Positions 1 through 12,866 of a DNA stretch of 64,000 nt are shown piece after piece. The notes under the pieces are model-generated. The model had not been told where the DNA came from, did no database searches, and was given only the letters and a program-made list of their open reading frames with translations. The stretch comes from Ailurus styani (taxonomy: Eukaryota > Chordata > Mammalia > Carnivora > Ailuridae). The number at the start of each line of letters is the position of its first letter. The first letter of the stretch is position 1. Location: the NCBI GenBank assembly GCA_002007465.1, contig LNAC01000758.1, positions 436,096-500,095 of the forward strand, read 5' to 3'. The translations under genes and the position numbers were made by a program.

Positions 1-194
1 CTATTTGAAGAAGCACATTGTTAACTACACACTAAAATATCAGGCAGACTTCTTTAGTATAGATACACCACCTAAATTATAAATGCAGGTTTAAAACCAG
101 AATTACTTTTGAAAAAGAATTTGAATGTGTTTCATTTTTCAAAACATATGTATCTTTCCTACTTCTCCACGAGTGGGCTCTAATAGATACTCCC

Positions 195-1740
195 ATTAAA
201 GATTTTTTTTCCATAGTATCCAAGGCACTCTACAAAATATTTCTATCAAAATAAAAGTAGCATTTTTCACAGAACTAGAACAAACAATACTAAAATTGGT
301 AAGGAACCACAAAAGACTGTGCATAGTCAAAGCCATCTTGAGAAAGAACAAAGCTGGTGATAAAACAATTCAGGATTTCAAGATACATGACAAACCTGTA
401 GTAATGAAAACATTATGAGACTGGCACAAAGATAGACATACAGATCAATGGAATTGGAGATGAAGCCCAGAAATAAACCCACATCTATATGATCAATTAA
501 TCTATGACAAAGGAAGCAAGAATCTACAACGGCGAAAAGAAAGGGCTGCAAAAACTGAACAACTAAATGCAAAAGAATGAAATTGAACCCCTTCATACAA
601 ACTCAAAATGGAATAAAGACTTAAATGCAAGATCTGAAACAATAAAATGCTCAGAGAAAGAATAGGCAGTAATCTCTTAGACATCACCCTTCACCTCATA
701 TTCATGGATACTAAGCAAGGGAAATGAAAGCAAAAATAAACTATTAGGACTACAACAAAATAAAACCTTTTGTACAGCAAACAAAACAAAGTTCTCCTAG
801 AAAATGTGATTAAATATTTTCAAATTAACATCCAAAAAATAATAAAACACATATAAAGAATGTGTATAGCTCAACTCCAAAAAAACATTAAAAAATAAGC
901 AGAGAATCTGAACACGCCTTTTTCCCAAAGAAGACCTACAGATGGCCTAAGAGCACATGTAAAAATGATTAACACCACTAATCATCAGGAAAATGCAAAT
1001 AAAAACCACAGTGAAATGTAACTGTACACCAGTAAAAATGGGTAGTATCAAAAAGACAAATTACAAGTGATGGCAAGGATGTGGAGAAAAGGACAACCTC
1101 CTGCACTGTTGGCAGAAATGTAACTTAGAGCAACCACTATGAAAACCGGTATGGAGGTTTCTCAAAAATTAAAGACAGAAATATCATGTGGTCAAGTAAA
1201 TCTACTGTTAGACAGTTATGCCCCAAAAACAAAAACACTAATTGAGAAAGATCCATGTACCCCTATATTCACTGCAACCTTATGTAGAGTAGCCAAGATA
1301 TAGAAACTACCTAAATGGTCATTGCTATGTGAAAATAGAAGATGTGGGGTATGTGTGCATACATATACACACAATGGAATATTACTCAGCCACAAAAAAT
1401 GAGGACATCCCATTTGTGACATCATGGATGGACCTAGAATATGTTACGCAAAGTGAAGTAAGTCAGAAAGACAAATACGTAAGATTTCACTTACATGTTG
1501 AACTTAAATACAGACTCAAATACAGAGAACAAATGGTTGCCAGAGGAAAGGGTTAGGCAAATAGATAGGCAAAATAAAGAGCATTGAGAGAAATTTTCAA
1601 GGTGAAACATATAGCATAGGAAGTATAGTCAGTATAGGTTTTTTTGGGTTTTTTTTCCTTCCTCTATAGACTTTGAGTTATGTATATTACCCTGATGGAT
1701 AACATCAATCAATCAGTAAAGTGTTTAACACAGGTACTGA
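195..1740 (+). mobile_element. LINE-1 fragment: ORF2 C-terminal part plus start of 3'UTR
   Basis: From about 217 the DNA follows the mammalian L1 ORF2 region downstream of the reverse transcriptase. It starts at the segment around 'gcatttttcacagaact', continues through 'ggcaaggatgtggagaaaag' (1071-1090), and reaches the early 3'UTR signature around 'acacacaatggaatattact' (1367-1386). Stops and frameshifts break every frame, so it encodes nothing functional. The 5' side is truncated, the end near 1740 is soft, and a T-rich patch at 1640-1662 interrupts the 3'UTR. No TSD was found, which fits an old copy. The exact L1 subfamily is not determined. Confidence 0.85.
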
Positions 1741-2558
1741 GACAATTTCATTGGACAAGTGATCCATTCATGAGTTCTTGGTTTTTGTCAATTTTCAAAA
1801 GCTGGCTTTTGATATTTAGTACATATACGATAATTATACTTGAATTTTAAATATATAAACTCAAAACTAAGGAAAAAGGCTTACCATAAAAATAAGAGAA
1901 AGGATATATTGGCAAACACATTGATACCACATGGCTCTCTATAGAGTTGGCCCTCACACAGTTCACAGCTACACTATATAACTTGGACAAGGTGGTTAGA
2001 AAATACAGTACTAGAAATAGAGTCTTGTCAAGAAAGCACAGATAAGAGGTCTACAAGTTAAATTGTAGAAATACATTGGACTATTTAGAAAAAAGTGGAA
2101 AATTTTTTAAAGACTTTCTAAATGAGGAAAATAATAATTAAAATAGTTCTCATAATTTACTATATGAATATTATATATGTAGTATATAAATATAGTTCAT
2201 ATTTAGTGTAGTATATAAATATACTACTATAAATATAACAGTATATTATATAAATATATGCAAATATATACATAGATAATATACTTCATAAATAGGTTTT
2301 AACATGTTTATCACTGTAATTATTTCCAGACTATTAAACAGGAATATCTTATTTTTGGTCACCTATCTTTTCTAAATGTCCTATGCAGGACATACATTAT
2401 AACAAAATGGATTATATTTAAATGAACATAACAGTTTTTTAAATGTTCACCAACCATTTTTTTTTTAATTAGTTATCAAAACCACAAGTGGTAGATATAG
2501 GACTCGACTCTTAGTGAAGTTTGTCATTAATGCTTTGAAGTGTCCCAACTTATTATAA
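1741..2558. other. Non-coding stretch with AT-rich low-complexity core
   Basis: No gene or recognisable transposon. Positions 2140-2290 are an AT-rich, TATA-like low-complexity block built from degenerate 'tatataaat' units. The rest looks like single-copy, AT-rich intergenic DNA. Confidence 0.6.
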
Positions 2559-2559
2559 T

Positions 2560-2746
2560 TCAAACATTAATTTATTTATTTTATAAAGAATGTGGGACAA
2601 GAGAGCAGGGGGAGGGAGAGAATCCCAAGCAGACTCCCCACTGAGCACAGAGTCCAATGCAGGGATTGATCTCATGAGCCAGAGATCATGACTTGAGCTG
2701 AAATCAAGAGTTAGATGCTCAACTGACTGAGCCACCCATGCATCCC
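2560..2746 (-). mobile_element. Can-SINE, minus strand, diverged
   Basis: Read on the minus strand, the tRNA-derived head is at 2746-2700 (complement of 'gagccacccatgcatccc'). It is followed by the conserved body 'agagatcatgacttgagc' and an A-rich tail that appears here as 'tttatttattttataaag'. Divergence from the consensus indicates an older copy. Flanks at 2541-2558 and 2748-2766 share a degenerate similarity that may be a decayed TSD. Confidence 0.9.
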
Positions 2747-2749
2747 AAA

Positions 2750-3220
2750 ATGTCCCTCATTTATAACTTGGGTTTCATGGAATGAAATATCCAAGAATAT
2801 GTAATTATTAACAAACATGTGCATCAAAAATAAATTGATCCAAGTTAGATAACAGGACACCTAGTGGTAGCCAGGATCCAAAACAAAAAATTAGGCAAGA
2901 TATAAATACTAATAACTGTTAAATAGGACCCTCAGTAACAAAAAACAGCTAACATTTGAGGCATCTGGTGGTTGCATTGGAACCAAGGATCTACATGTGC
3001 AAAATTAACTCATAGAAGTTAAGCCAAATGAAGTAAGTGCAAGTATAAATACATGTCTGTTTTGCACTGGTATTTATTTTAAGGTTGCATGTGCAAAAAC
3101 TCTGAAGTCTCCAGTTTAAATGTCTTTGAGATCCATGCAATTTCTTAGTAGACACCTGGCCTTTATAAACATTTATTTAGGGCAGTGTGTGACATTCTTG
3201 GGTGGGGTAACAACGCAGGC
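2750..3220. other. Non-coding stretch, no feature seen
   Basis: AT-rich apparently single-copy sequence. No ORF, RNA or repeat family was recognised. Confidence 0.5.
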
Positions 3221-3224
3221 CTAA

Positions 3225-3390
3225 GCTTCTGATTAGCCCCAGGTCTTTGCCAGAACTCCACCATGAGCTGTTTATCTTTGGACAAGTTACTTCATCACTA
3301 TTGGTCCCACTTACTCATCTGTAAAGTGAAACATTTGGAGTTAATTGCTAATATGGTTCCCAGTTATAAAATTCTATGACTCAGAGGATT
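3225..3390 (+). mobile_element. MIR-type ancient SINE relic
   Basis: The order 'gagctgtttatctttggacaag', 'ttacttcatcacta', 'ttactcatctgtaaagtg' follows the MIR core (loss of the last exonic-looking motif order 'GTGACCTTGGGCAAGTTACTT ... CATCTGTAAAATG'). Divergence is high, as expected for a mammal-wide repeat over 100 My old. The end around 'attctatgactcagagga' is approximate. Confidence 0.65.
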
Positions 3391-3394
3391 ATAA

Positions 3395-4255
3395 CAGAGT
3401 TGTCACTATGAAAACTGTTCCTCTACCATTAAAATTAAAACATGTACACTATTCTGAAAACTGCTCCTCGGAAAACCTCTTCTAATTTTTCACATTTAAA
3501 ATGTACAGTGTAGATGGTGTTTTCCAGGTTACATGTTAACTGGAACAAGAAGGAAATTGTCCTTGAAGATTTATGAAATCATTTTCATCTACTGTTAAAT
3601 CTTTACTTGATGAAGGCAAATCTGACTGCAGTAAACAAATTGCTCAAACCTGTAAGCCATTAGTGGACACATAATTGAGCTTTCTCTCTTATCTCATGCA
3701 ATTCCTTTCTCCAACATTGCAGTTTAGATTGGGAAGAGTGAATGTAACAAGAACTTGTAAAACAAAATGAAAAATCTTTATAAAAAGGAAAACTGTATAA
3801 AATAGGAGATAAGCAGTATTTATAATTTTAGCCAAGCTAAAACCTGTTTAAACATATCAAGGAGTTTTTTTCATAAAGTTTCTATGATTTAGAGGCCCTT
3901 CAATTCACATCTTAAAAATTTGACATATTTTGTATATGTTGACTAGCTGAAAATCAAAGCATCAGATAATAGCCCTGGGATTCAAACCTAGGTTTGTCTC
4001 AATTCTAAAGCTATTTCCTTCACTTCAAAAATGATTTCTCTACAATTTTCCACCACCTAAATCTATAATATGTGGTTAGTTTTGACCTTTGGTAATGAAG
4101 CTCTCCTATAAAATCATTAGGGGATAATTAAAATAAGTTTATAAACATTTTATGCATACATTATTTGAAGAGTTATTTAGAATTTCTACAGTGTCCATTT
4201 TGAGTTATTAATATATCATTATTCAACTATTTGTACTTCCATAACAAGTTTTAAA
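3395..4255. other. Non-coding stretch, no feature seen
   Basis: AT-rich intergenic sequence without a recognised transposon or plausible coding frame. Confidence 0.5.
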
Positions 4256-4920
4256 TTTAAAATTCTGCATAAAGCTGTTACAGCCGCTCTGGAAAACAGT
4301 ATGGTGGTTCCTCAAGATGTTAAAAATAGACCTATTCTATGACCTAGCAATTTCACTACTAGGTATTTACCCCATAGATACAAAAGTAGGGATTCAAAGG
4401 GCACACCTGCACCCCAGTGTTCATAGCAGCAATATCCTCAATAGCCAAACTGCGGAAGGAGCTGAGGTGTCCTTCAACAGAGGAGTGGAAAAAGAAGATA
4501 TGGTACATTCATACAACGGAATATGACTCAGCCATCAGAAAGGATGAATACCTACCATTTGCATCCACATGGATGGAACTGGAAAGGAAATAAGTCAATC
4601 AGAGAAAGACAATTATCATGTAGTTTCACTCATATGTGGAATATAAGGAATAGTGCCGAGGACCATAGGGAAAGGAAGAAAAAACTGAATGGGAAAAAGA
4701 GAGGGAGACAAACCATGAGACTCTTGACTCCAGGAAACAAACTGAGGGTTACAGAAGGGATGGGGGTGGGGGATTGGATGATGTGTATTAAGAAGCGCAC
4801 ATGTGGTGATGAGCACTGGGTGTTATACGCAACTAATGAATCAGTGAACACTGCATCCAAAACTAACAATATACTATATGTTGGCTAATTGAACATAATA
4901 AAAAATTTAAATTTCTGCAT
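4256..4920 (+). mobile_element. 5'-truncated carnivore LINE-1 3' end with TSD
   Basis: Positions 4271-4905 match the 3' end of carnivore L1. They run from the last part of ORF2 ('ggaaaacagtatggtggttc') through the 3'UTR landmarks 'atggtacattcatacaac', 'agacaaaccatgagactc' and 'gatgagcactgggtgttat' to a short 'aataaaaaa' end. Flanking copies 'tttaaaattctgcat' (4256-4270) and 'tttaaatttctgcat' (4906-4920) differ at one base and form a 15-bp TSD. The insertion is therefore a simple target-primed event of about 635 bp. No coding capacity remains. Confidence 0.92.
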
Positions 4921-5045
4921 GATACATATCCCGAAAACTTGTGCTTGTTTATCCACATCAGCAATATTTTGAACACAGGGTCAGTATCATGTGGCCTACG
5001 ATATTGCTTCTTTTTATTTACCCTTTTCAACAAAGACTTAGACAT

Positions 5046-8000
5046 CTATCCACCAAAAAAAAAAGGACCTATGTGAGACTTGTGGGATCTAGCACCACAC
5101 ACCAAGGAAACCAGAAACACTCTTGTCTTTTTATGCATCTGGTAAAAGGCAGACAGACCTTGTTTGGGCCGTGGAATAAGCAGAAGTGCAAAACTTCCCC
5201 AATCTCTCTTGCCAGAGTTGAGAAAGAAATGTAGAGTGTTGATCAGGGAAGAAAACCATGGACAGGAGAGAAATGAAAGTCCAGCTTTCCCCAAGGGGAA
5301 TTCAAGCAAACCACTGCAGAAAATACATGCATGGACACAAAAGAACATTGGTAGATCCCTCCCTGCAGGGTAACACCATATGAGGCCACAACCGTTCCCA
5401 CAGAGAAAAAGGAGAGCAGTGATCAAGTACGCAGCTACTCCGATGGTACCAGAAACCCATTTCTCTCTAGGAGCAGTAAGAGTGCTCATGCAGGACCTCC
5501 ATGATTGGGAAGAGGAAGGAGATTTGGAAAGGGACACATAAGTGTATCAAAGGATATTAAAGGGGCTCAGGTCCTGCTGACTTCACTAAGCAGGAAGTCC
5601 ACACATTAGCATCTAGCAGTAGCACATCCAGGAATCTCCCTTCAATCCTAGTGCTAAGCCCACATCTGTTCCAACTCTGGGGTAAGCTCCTAGTGTCTAC
5701 TTGCAAGTACTCTTGTGAGAGCAAGCTCTGGTAGGCAGTAAGGTAGCTCACAAAAGAAACAAAGGTCAGTATGCTAGTGAGAAACCACAGACTTGAGCTA
5801 CTGTAATGCCACCTTCTGGAAAAAAACAGAAGACAGACTTCCAATAACCAGGCTGGTGAGTTTTAAGAACCAGGGAAGACAGAAAACCTTAAGCACTCTC
5901 CTGTGAGAAATATGGAGAATATGTATGTATCCACACAAGTTTGGAAAAATACCAGATGTAAGCAGGGCCAATACAGAATATTTCTCTCCAAAAGATGACA
6001 AGTAAAGGTTGGAGGAGTCTACTGCTTTCAAATGCAAAAATATCGATGTAAATCTCCAAAGAACATGAAAAATCAAGGAAACATGTCTTCATCAAAGGAT
6101 AATAATACTTCTTAAATAACTCCATTCAAAAGCATGCTATTTGGTGACTTAGCTAATAAAAAATTTAAAAATAGCTCTTTTGAGGAGACTCAATGAAAGA
6201 CAAATCAACAAAACCAGATATATAATTCACAAACAAAATGTGAAATTTAACAATGACCTAGCAACCATAAAAAAAAGCAAATTCTGGAGCTAAAAAATTT
6301 AATAAAGAAGATGAATACTATAACAGAGAACACCTACAGCAGAGTAGAATAAAAGACAGATTTAATCATCAGAAGAGGAACTTTGAAATAACCCAGTCAG
6401 AAAACAAAAATAATGAAAAAGTGAAGAATGCCTATATGATCTATAGGGCACCATCAAATGTACAAATATTAGAATAACTGAAGTTCCAGAAGGAGGAGAA
6501 GAAAGAAGGGGACATAAAGTTTAAAGAAATAGTAGGTGAGAATATCCCAAACCTGAAGAAAGACTGGGACATCAAGGTTCACAAAGCTAACAGATCACCC
6601 TGTTACCTCAATACAGAAAGTCTTTCTCAAGGACACATTACCATGACTTAGAGATTATGAAGGATAGAGGAAGAACTCTAAGAGCAGCAAAAGAAAAGAT
6701 CAAAGCATAGACAGGAGCCCCCATTGGGCTATCAGTGGATACCCCAACAGAAACTCCATAGGCCAGGAGAAAAAGAAATGACACATTCTAGGAGAAAAAA
6801 AAATACCAGCCAAGTATACTCTATGCAGAAAAATTATGTTTCAGAGAAATTCTGAGGAGTTCATCACTAGATGTACAAGAAGGGCTCAAAGGAGCTCTTC
6901 TAGCTAAAAGGAAAAGAAACTAATCAAAGACATGAAAACATAGAAGAGTATACAACACGCTGCTAGGCATAAATATGTAGTAAGATTTAGAAAACTAACT
7001 CTGTAATATGATGATGCTATGTTAACCACCTAGGTATAAAAGTCAATGAAAATGAGTTAAAGTAATTAGTTATTTTTTAACTAATAAGAAATATTTTAAA
7101 AAGTAGATAATGACATCAAATGTATACAAAGTAGGGAGTAGAAAATGAAACTTCTGTGAACAATTACAGTTAAGGTGTTATCAGCTTTAATTGGACTGTT
7201 TTACCCATGAGATGTCTTATGCAAACCTCATGGAAACCAGAGCAAAAATCTAGAGTATGGAAAAAAAAATGGTAAACAGGCCATACTACTAGGAGAAATG
7301 AACATTTTGCAGTAGTGGGCAAAAACAGAGAGTAAAAGAATAGACATACACACAAAAAACTATAATATGGCATTAGCAAGTGTTTTCATAGCTATAATAA
7401 TTCTAAATGTAAATGGATAAATTCACCAGTCAAAAAGCGCACAGAGTGTCTGGATGGGCTTTAAAAAATAAAATAAACAAGACCCAACTATATTCTGCCT
7501 GTAAGAGACTCATTCAGCTTTAGGATACATAGATTCATAAAGAAGGAATGGAAAAAGATAATGACAAGGCAAAATAGACTTCAACTCCAAAAAAGTAATA
7601 GGAAACAAGATCCTCACAAAATAAGAAGTGAGTTTATTGAGAAGATGTCCCAATCATATATATATACCTACCAAAATCACAGTACCTAAACATAGTAAAC
7701 AAATACCAACATATCTAAAAACAGGAATAGATGCCAATAAAATAGGAAGTTCAATACTTTCATTAATGGATATATCACCCAGACAGAAAAATCAACAAGG
7801 TAACATTGGACAGGTACTATAGGTTAGAATAAATGGACCTAAAATCATTTATAAAACATTCTATCCAATAGAATAACATACATTCCTTCTGAAGTACACT
7901 AAGTACCTTCTCCAGGATAGAACCTATGATAGGAAAACAGATAGGTCTTCACGAATTTAAGAACATTGAAATCATACCCAGAATCCTTTTTCAACCACAA

Positions 8001-8240
8001 TGATGTGAAACTAGATAGAAACAACAACAAAAAATCTGGTTCAATTTTGATGGGGTTGTAGATTTTCCAGCAAAGTCCTAAACAACCACAAGGTCAAAAA
8101 AGAGAGTTATCAAAAAATATTGGAACCAAGAAAAAAGTAAAAGCACAGCATACCAAAACTTATGTGATGTTGCCAAAGTAGAAAATAGAAAATTACTATG
8201 ACATTAAGTTTATTATGATAAATGCATATATTAAAATGAA
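5046..8240 (+). mobile_element. LINE-1 array copy 1: 5'UTR-like region, ORF1 region, start of ORF2
   Basis: Positions 5046-6130 are GC-richer 5'UTR-like DNA. From 6150 the sequence follows the old-L1 ORF1 region, for example 'gaatatcccaaacctgaag' (6540-6558), and the inter-ORF region ('gaaattctgaggagttcatc'). From about 7440 it enters the ORF2 endonuclease region ('ctgcctgtaagagactca', 7495-7512). It stops near 8240, just after the end of the endonuclease region, where a new 5'UTR-like sequence starts. All frames are broken. The 163-codon minus-strand ORF at 5046-5537 lies inside the 5'UTR-like part and shows no protein features. Confidence 0.75.
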
Positions 8241-10969
8241 TATATTAAAAATCGAACACAAATAAAACCCTATGCCTAAATCATAGCCCACTCATGGCTG
8301 AGTGTAGCTTCCTGCCCCTGCCAACTAAAAAGCCTGAGTTGGCAAATTCAGAGGTGCTTGGAGCTGGCTCTCCCATCCTGCCCAGGCAGGGAAGCAGAGC
8401 CGTAACACTACCTACTGCAAAGTAAGGCTCTCAGCCTTGCCCAATCAGAAAGACTGGCAAGAACATCTGGAAAGCTCTGCAACCAAAATATTTTTGAAAA
8501 GACTCTGGTAAGCAGAGCTGATAGTATGCACTCAAAGCCAGTGGCAATTTTCAGCCAAGGAACTTGGGGCAAAGTCAGTTTGAGCGAAGACTGCAGAGAG
8601 CCTTAGTGACCTTGGAGCTGGTTCACTTGCTGTTTCCTAGTTGGAAAACTAGTTTTTAGCCCAACACATTGCTGAATACAGGCTTCAGCCTGTCCAACAA
8701 GGAAACCTAAACAAGGCACATAAGCAACTGCATAACCCATTCAATAGCTCTGTCACAGAGTTACTTGAATAGAGAGCACAGTCCATAGTTTTCCCCACTT
8801 GCAGAGCAAAACCTGAGGCCTCATGTGGCCAGAGAATTCAATGCACACTCCTGTGTGATTTCGGTCCCAAAACAACAAGATGTTCAGGCCTTAGGCCCCT
8901 TCCTACGGCCTCACCAGGACAGGGAAGATAATTCATAGCCCCACCTACTGCCAAGTCAAGTACCCAGTCCTGGACCTCTAGGAAAACTGGTCAGAGAACT
9001 CAGGAAGCCATGGAAAACATCCTACAGCTTTGCTTGGGCAAGAAACCAGGTTAGCAACCCTATGCAACTATTCTCAACCAGCCGCAACCCCACCCCAGGC
9101 CACCCCACCCCAGCCACTACTTCAGACTTCAGGCAATGGCCTCACGTCAAAATATAACCTCTACAAACCCCACTTGCCCAAGGATATTACCAGCAGACAC
9201 CTCCATTACCCCAATATGAGTTCACTGGTAAAGAACAGTCTCTGCCAAAGCAAGCCTGAAAAGTCTGCAAGAGGAGAGCACTTACTCAAATGTGCAGATA
9301 CCAATGTAAGGAGAAAGGATGATGAACATAAGATAGATGTTATACCACCAAAGTAAGCTAGTAAAATTCTAATGAATGACCCTCAAGAAATAGAGATCTA
9401 TGAATATTCAGACTAGGAATTCAGAATAATACTCTGAGTAGTGTGGTCAAGTATAAGAGTACACATACAGACAAACAAAATTAAGCAAACGATCATGAAC
9501 AAAATCAAGGTCAGTTCACTAAGAAATAAAAACCTTCAAACACAAAACAGACACAAAGACTAAACTGAAGAATTCAATAGCAAGCTTCAAAAGCAGACAT
9601 GTTCATATGTAAGAAAGCATCAAGGACCTAAAAGACAGAACATATGAAATCATACGTCCAGAAAAAGAATGAGAAAATGAGTGAAGAAAGCCTATGGAAT
9701 AGATGGAACACAAACAATATTGGCAGTATGAGAATTTGAGAAGAAGAGAAAGACAAAGGGATAGAAAATATATTAAAAACAACACTACCTAAAAACTTCC
9801 CCCAAGTTTTTGGGAAAGAAATGGAAATCAAGTATATGTGGCTTAAAAGACCTCAAATAGTCGAATTCAAATAGGGCTACACTGAGACATTATAATTATT
9901 ATATCAAAAGTCAAATACAAAACAAACTTGAAAGCAGCAAGAGAAAAAAGCAGAATTTGTACGAAAGAGAATTTGCGTAAGACTACTAACTGATTTCTCA
10001 GCAGAAACTCTTCAGGTCTGGAGAGAATGGGATAATACATCCAAAGTACTGAAAGAATAAAGCTATCGACTGAGAATATTATACATGGCAAAGCTATGCT
10101 TCCAAAATAAAGGGAAGATTAAGACTTGCCTCAGAAATGAAAGCTGAGGGTGTTCAGCACTACCCGTTCTATCTTACAAAATGCTAAAGAGAGTTCTTTG
10201 TATAGAAGTAATATGATGCTAATCAACACAGTATCATCATAAGAACACAAGGTAGATTAAAACTTACTGGTCATAGTAAATATAAAATTAAAAATAGATT
10301 CTGTAATATGGTAACACTGGTTCATACTTCACTTACAATTCTGGTTTAAAAGTTAAAAAATATAGTAAAAGCAACCATAACTACAATGATTTGTTTTTAG
10401 TTCCACAAAACTTGTCCACTGTAACCAAATAACCAATAACCAAAACCTAAGGAGCAGAAGTAAATGTTTAAAGTTAAGGGATTTAACTGAAGATATCAAT
10501 TTACTATAGGGTGTTATAATTTTATATTTTATGTAACCCTCATGGTATCTATAAGAAAAAATGCATAGTAATTACACAGCAGGTCATGATAAAAGAGTCA
10601 AAATATACTTAAACCAAAAAAAATAAAAACAGAAAAAACAAGAGCAATAAAAGAAATAACAATGGATCTACACAACAACCAGAAAACAACACAAAACGGC
10701 AATAGTCCTTATTAATAATTCTCTAGTCAAAAGACATGTACTCAATGGCTGAATGGATAAAAACCATATTTCTATGACATGCTGTCTACAAGAGACTCAC
10801 CTATAAGAGATACATAGACTGAGAGCAAAGAGATGGGAAAAGAGATTTCAAACAAATAGTAAAAAAAGTACAAAACAAAATACTGTGGCTAGCTATACTT
10901 AGGTCTGAAAAATAAACTTTAGAAAGGGATAAAGAGAAATGGTCCTTATACAATAAAAAGGTTAAGCAT

Positions 10970-11146
10970 GGGTACCTGGGTGGCTCAGTGGGTTAAAGCC
11001 TCTGCCTTCCACTCAGGTCATGATCTTAGGGTCCTGGAATCAAAACCTGCATCGGGCTCCCTGACCAGCAGGGAGCTTTCTCCTCTCCCTGCCTGCCTCT
11101 CTGCCTACCTGTAATCTCTCTCTGTTAAAAAAAATCAATCCATTAA
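10970..11146 (+). mobile_element. Can-SINE inside LINE-1 copy 2 endonuclease region
   Basis: Head 'gggtacctgggtggctcagt' at 10970, body 'aggtcatgatcttagggtcc', (CT)-rich stretch and an A-rich tail. L1 resumes at about 11151. Flanks 'aataaaaaggtta' and 'attaaaaagata' look like a decayed TSD. Confidence 0.93.
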
Positions 11147-11743
11147 AAAGATAGAACAATTGTAAATACTAATGCACCTAATATTAAAGCACCTATATAC
11201 ATAAAGCAAAAAGAAAGCCAGAAAGAAAAATTATAAATGCAATACAGTAACATTTGGAGATCTCAAGACTCCACTCTCAACAATGGTAAGATCATCCAGA
11301 CAGAAAAATCAATAAGGAAAAAATGAATTTGAACAGCAGTGTAAATCAAAGAGATCTAATACACATAAAAAGAATGTTCTATCAGATAACAGCAGAATAC
11401 ATATTCTTTTCAAGTACATATAAAAATTTTCTAGAATACACTATATGTTAGGCAACAAAACACATCTCGTCCAATTCAAGAAGATTGACATATATTTTCT
11501 GATCACAACGATATGAACTAGACATCAATAATGACAAGACCGTGTTTAAATTCATGAATATATGGGAATTAAACAACACTCTCTGAACAACCAATGGATC
11601 AAAGAAGAAATTAGATAATACAAGTATCTATAGACAAACAAAAATAGAAACATAACAAACCAAACTTATAGGATGCAGCAAATGCAGATTTAAAAGGGAA
11701 ATTCACAGCAACAAATGCCAACATTAAGAAAAAAAAAATTCTT

Positions 11744-11922
11744 GGGGCTCCTGGGTGGCTCAGTCGTTAAGCGCCTGCCTTCGGCTCAGGTCATGATGTC
11801 AGGGTCCTGGGATCGAGCCCCACATCAGGCTCCCTGCTCAGCAGAGAGCCTGCTTCCTCTCCCACTCCCCCTGCTTGTGTTCCCTCTCTGCTGTGTCTCC
11901 ATCAAAATAAATAAAAATCTTT
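11744..11922 (+). mobile_element. Can-SINE inside LINE-1 copy 2
   Basis: Complete element from 'ggggctcctgggtggctcag' to the tail 'aataaataaaaatcttt'. The TSD is the A-run 'aaaaaaaattct' at 11731-11742 and 11923-11934. It inserted where the L1 has a natural A-rich stretch at the end of the endonuclease region. Confidence 0.95.
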
Positions 11923-11934
11923 AAAAAAAAATTC

Positions 11935-11983
11935 TCAAAAAAAAATCCTAACTTGCCAAAAAAAAAAAAAAATCCTAACTTTC
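11935..11983 (+). repeat. Short tandem duplication of an A-run plus 'tcctaact'
   Basis: 'aaaaatcctaact' occurs twice in a row (about 11941-11954 and 11967-11981) with an expanded poly-A. This is consistent with slippage inside the L1, next to the SINE target site. Confidence 0.7.
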
Positions 11984-12686
11984 CACCTAAAGGAACTAGG
12001 AAAAGAAACTAAGCCCAAAGTTAGCAAATGAAGGGAAACAATAAAGATTAGAGCAAAATTAAATGATAGAATGGAAAAACAAATGATTTTTAAAAAACTA
12101 AGCATTGATTCTTGAAAAAACTATCAAAATTGACAAACATTTAGCTAGACTAAGGAAAAGAGAAAAGATCCAAATCAACAAAATTATAAATGAAAAATGG
12201 GACAATAACTGATACCACAGATGTACAAAATATCAGTAAGAGGCTACTATGAACAACATACTCGACAACTAAGAAGAAATGGAAAAATCCTAGAAACAAT
12301 CTAACTTACTAAATCTGAATTGGGAAGAAATAAAAAACTGGAAAAGAGCCATTAGTAGTGAGATTGAATCAGTAATCAGAAATCTCCCAACAGAAAGAAA
12401 CCCAGGACCTGGTAGTTTTACTGAGAAATTTTATCAAACATGGAAAGCGTAATTAACACTAATTCATCTCAAACCCTTCCCAAAAAAAGGAAAAGGGAAA
12501 ACTTTCCAGCTTATTTTACCCTTATTATCAGGGTAATAGCATTACCCTGATACCAAAATCAGAAAAAGGCTATCGCACTGCCAAACACAAACTACAGGCT
12601 AAAATCCCTAATAAATAGAGATGTAAAACCTCTCAGTAAAGTACTAGTAAACCAAATTCAACAGCACATTAAAAAGATCATACAGA

Positions 12687-12866
12687 GGGGCTCGTGGGTG
12701 GTTCAGTTGGTTAAATGGCTGCCTTCAGCTCAGGTCATGATCCCCTGGGACCAAATCCCACACCAGCCTCCCTGCTCAGCTGGGAGTTTGCTCCTCCCTC
12801 TTCCTCTGCTACTCCCCCTGCTTCTGCTCTCTTGCTCATGCACTCTCTCTCAAATAAATAAAAAAT
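12687..12866 (+). mobile_element. Can-SINE inside LINE-1 copy 2 reverse-transcriptase region
   Basis: Head 'ggggctcgtgggtggttcag', body 'ggtcatgatcccctgggacc', tail 'caaataaataaaaaat'. The TSD 'gatcata' is at 12676-12682 and 12867-12873. Removing the SINE and one TSD copy restores the L1 RT order ('cacattaaaaagatcata' then 'taccatgagcaag'). Confidence 0.95.

Noticed and set aside
5046..5537. 163-codon minus-strand ORF
   Set aside because: It lies antisense in the 5'UTR-like part of a LINE-1 copy, has no domain or codon bias, and overlaps ORFs in other frames.
9030..9356. 108-codon ORF with Pro-Pro-Gln repeats
   Set aside because: It sits in the LINE-1 copy 2 leader. The Pro-rich part comes from a short C-rich tandem repeat.
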